From: Pyrocephalus nanus
Lineage: Eukaryota > Chordata > Aves > Passeriformes > Tyrannidae
DNA length: 64,000 nucleotides
Direction: 5' to 3'
NCBI GenBank assembly: GCA_038380795.1
Contig: CM076260.1
Span: forward strand, 8,758,033 to 8,822,032
Shown: in pieces, positions 61,196 through 64,000 of the stretch
How the letters are laid out: the number at the start of each line of letters is the position of its first letter
Numbering within the stretch: the stretch's first letter is position 1
Made by a program: the position numbers and the translations under genes
The notes under the pieces: generated by a model
The model's database searches: none
What the model was told of the DNA's origin: nothing
What the model saw: only the letters and a program-made list of their open reading frames with translations

Positions 61196-64000
61196 CATGG
61201 GCTAATACTTACATGCACACAGTCACATCCTGCACAGATTTTGTGGGTTTCAGGCACACAAAACCTCTCCAGGATTTGCAGTCCCTTCCATGAGAGATGT
61301 GAATGCTTCAGCTGTCCATGTGTCCATGCTGCTCGCTGCAACTCCCAATGTACATGTGGGGAAGAAATCAGACACGCATCCAAACGTTCCTGCTTGCTAT
61401 TTTCTTCTGCCCTATATTGTCCAAGTGCAGGCTCCTTGTAGCACCCCAGGAAGGATGCTCAGCCTGGACTGGGCATGGTGATGATACCATTCAACAACTT
61501 CTGGCAGGAGCAAAACATATTTTGACAGTTTTTCTATTTCTGTCTGTCTCTTACTCTCTGTTGCTCCCTACAAGTTATATTTTTAGTACATTTTTTCAAG
61601 CTGATTGCTTTTTCCAAAAGTGCTTTTGCAATTAAACTTATTCTCTTCCTGTTTAACTTTGCTGTTTGGGGACAAATGCCACTCAGGCAATTTTGAGTAT
61701 TTCACCTTCAAACAACGCTGTGCTCACATTCCTAGCTAACCATAATTTTTTAACCAGGGTGTGTTTTCTCAGAAGAGCCAAACAAGCTCCCCCAGAGACT
61801 GTAATTGCAATGCTAAATCATAAACTCCTCCTTAATGAGTACCTGTCATAAGCAGACAGTCTGAATTCTATAATAGAGTTGAGTACAAACCCAGAATATT
61901 AGGTGTATCGTGCTATTCTGAATTCTAGAAATGAATGTCACAAACAATCAGACAAAATATTATAGCTGAAACAGAGTTGCTTCTATAAAAGCCTGAATAA
62001 CAAATGATCTGTTGGGCAAGTATTGGAGTTCGAAATGTGAAAAGGCAGAGTGCTATTTTTTTCTAGGAGTTTCCACTTGAAATTCTGTGACAGGACAATT
62101 CACCAGTCAATAAGTCAAACATGACTTATGTTTTCTGGTGAAAAGTCTGGCAAAAGTATGTTCTTTAAATTAGATCTTTTTATGAATCAGATTAAGCATC
62201 TGAAATCTAATCTGCACTTCTCAAATCTTCACTGTATTGTCTGTAAAGGGCAAAACAAAAAGTAACAGAGAGTCATAGAAAAGTTTTCTAGAATTTATGA
62301 TTTCTTTTTTCTGCTATTGAAAACTCTCCTTGAACTTTGAAATTAGGACCAAAAGGATGATCCTGAAGGCTCCTGTAAGCAAATGCTTAACTCTCAAGAG
62401 TCATCACCAGTTATTTTATCATATTTAGACTTCTAGAAAAGGTCCACTGTTGAGAGTACAGAAGAAGATATCTAAAGTATATCTGGTCTGGAACTTGTGA
62501 ACAGATTAAGTACCTAACTTGTCAGCACATTAATCTCTATCAGAGCAACACATCCACACTTGGAATATTAACCTACATCCACACACTAGTTCACTGAGAA
62601 TAGCTAATTTCTTCCCCTAAAAATACTCTCTACTACTACTACTACTGAGGAGAAAAGAGGTTGAGCTGGTGTTTGCTAAGGAGTTCCTGGTTTTCCTTAG
62701 ACTTTGTGAGTCATTTCTATGTCTGTATACTCTTGCCTACAACAGAATTTTTAATATCCACTCAATTTGGCTCCCAGGATGAGCCAGAGAAATAAACTTT
62801 CTGTTCTGCAGAGGGTTCTGGAAACTATTGTCTGGATTCTATCATATTCCTACCCAATTTAATAGGCAACCCCTTTTCTGTGCCAGATAATTCCTTATTA
62901 TGACAATAAGCTTTTTGCTTCTCTTATGTACAGTCCTGCAATGTTATGTCAAGTCTTGCCATCCTTTTATATGTGTGACTCCTACCAAGATCAGGTGAAA
63001 GCTGAAAGAGTCAATATTTATTACTGCTCATGAATTTTTCATATAAAGTCATTTAAGTTAGAACTGTAACCTGGCATCTCTCTACCTGTCCAATCATGAC
63101 CTTTCTGAACGGATATAATAATTTGTGATTAACTTTTAAGACCTCTTAAGAACTGAACAGAGACAAGGAGTAAGATGCTCTTAAGTCAGTAGTGATTTGG
63201 GGTATGTAGCTCAAAGCTTTAATTTACTGGAGGACAGAGTTTCCAGTTCATTGAAATATGTCTTGCAGAAGTTGCAGTTCTTAACACTTTTTTTGTTAAT
63301 CAGTTGGAGAAAGTGCTGTACACTAGTCGTGAGCAAGTGATGTTGGAGGTCAAAGCTGGGTCTGTAGTAACATCCTGTTTAAGGAGAAAATCACACTTCA
63401 GACTGGAGGCCCAGTGCAGTTGTTCTCTCTCAACCTGTTTCCATTTATGATGTTTGATATTCTGCTTGAATTGAGGACTGACTCAACACTGAAGATTTGA
63501 ATTAAAATTCAAGATTGAAAATCAACTTAATTAAACTGTCTGAGAATAAATTTGCATTCAAAAGTGTGTTAAGAGCATGTGCACTGGCCCTATTGAGCTT
63601 ATCAGGGATGTTATACCATACTTTGGATATCATGAATACTTATACATAAGTTAATATACATAACTGTCCTCAGTGAAGGCAATAGAAGGCTTTTTCATTG
63701 TTATATATAGGAATAATATCTTTTTTCTTTTCAGAGTTATTTCACCATCCTTCTTTTTTACCTGCTTCTTGCTGTAGCCTTTGGGTCTAAATTCTGACAT
63801 TGAGGGACTATACATTGCTGGTGCAATGCTGCCACAAAAAGACAGCTCTTCTATTGGGACCATTAGCTACTCCTTTGATACAAACTCAAAATAAACACAG
63901 TCAGAGACGATTATTGTGCAATTAACCATAAAATATAAGCATATTGCCTGAAAATGAGTAATTACTTGCTGTATTATGACAAGGTGGCCTAATATTAGGG
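61196..64000. other. unique sequence to the window end, no gene
   Basis: Short frames only (for example 61303-61635), with no recognisable domain. A short (CTA)n run sits near 62627-62645. No interspersed repeat recognised. Confidence 0.5.

Overview
This is AT-rich vertebrate nuclear DNA, almost certainly from a bird. The evidence is a set of chicken-repeat-1 (CR1) LINE fragments at many ages and in both orientations, several still carrying the avian 3' signature of ATTCTATG/AATCATAG octamers. There is also a solo LTR of a family I recognise as widespread in birds, and remnants of older amniote LINEs. I see no host protein-coding gene, no tRNA or rRNA, no CpG island and no CRISPR or bacterial operon signal. 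The longer open frames are either retrotransposon reverse-transcriptase (RT) pieces or chance readings of low-complexity DNA. The window therefore reads as intergenic 'gene desert' or the inside of one very large intron.

Layout: 0.3-0.9 kb solo ERV LTR (minus strand). 4.9 kb and 17.5-17.85 kb are two pieces of a second LTR-like family. 5.4-5.7 kb L2-type LINE remnant. 6.33-6.5 kb 3' tip of an RTE-like LINE (minus). 11.4-11.8 kb two CR1 3' ends head to tail. 14.3-15.1 kb internally deleted CR1 (endonuclease joined to 3' end). 19.4, 24.4, 25.8 and 44.1 kb short CR1 pieces (plus). 28.7-29.4 kb well-preserved CR1 (minus) with a three-copy 20-bp repeat at its truncated end. 33.66-33.81 kb GAAA microsatellite. 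35.8-36.6 kb rearranged CR1 RT core (minus). 39.6 kb and 57.9-59.2 kb ancient CR1 of the turtle/crocodile (L3-like) type. 48.3, 53.1 and 56.6 kb minus-strand CR1 3' ends. 54.5-55.5 kb plus-strand CR1. 60.2-61.2 kb a much better preserved RTE-type LINE.

The most notable content is the pair of RTE-like copies. RTE LINEs are absent from most birds. The family I know of, AviRTE, is patchily distributed among unrelated bird lineages and is thought to have arrived by horizontal transfer. If the assignment holds, it narrows the host. Comparing the two copies inside the window shows a 4-nt deletion that removed the conserved C-terminal zinc-knuckle from the reading frame of the longer copy.

Between the repeats, a few unique stretches (about 34.7-35.3 kb and 59.2-59.8 kb) look like candidate conserved non-coding elements, rich in homeodomain- and POU-like sites. 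There is also a good single match to a CTCF core at 44.44 kb. These are inferences that need a cross-species alignment.
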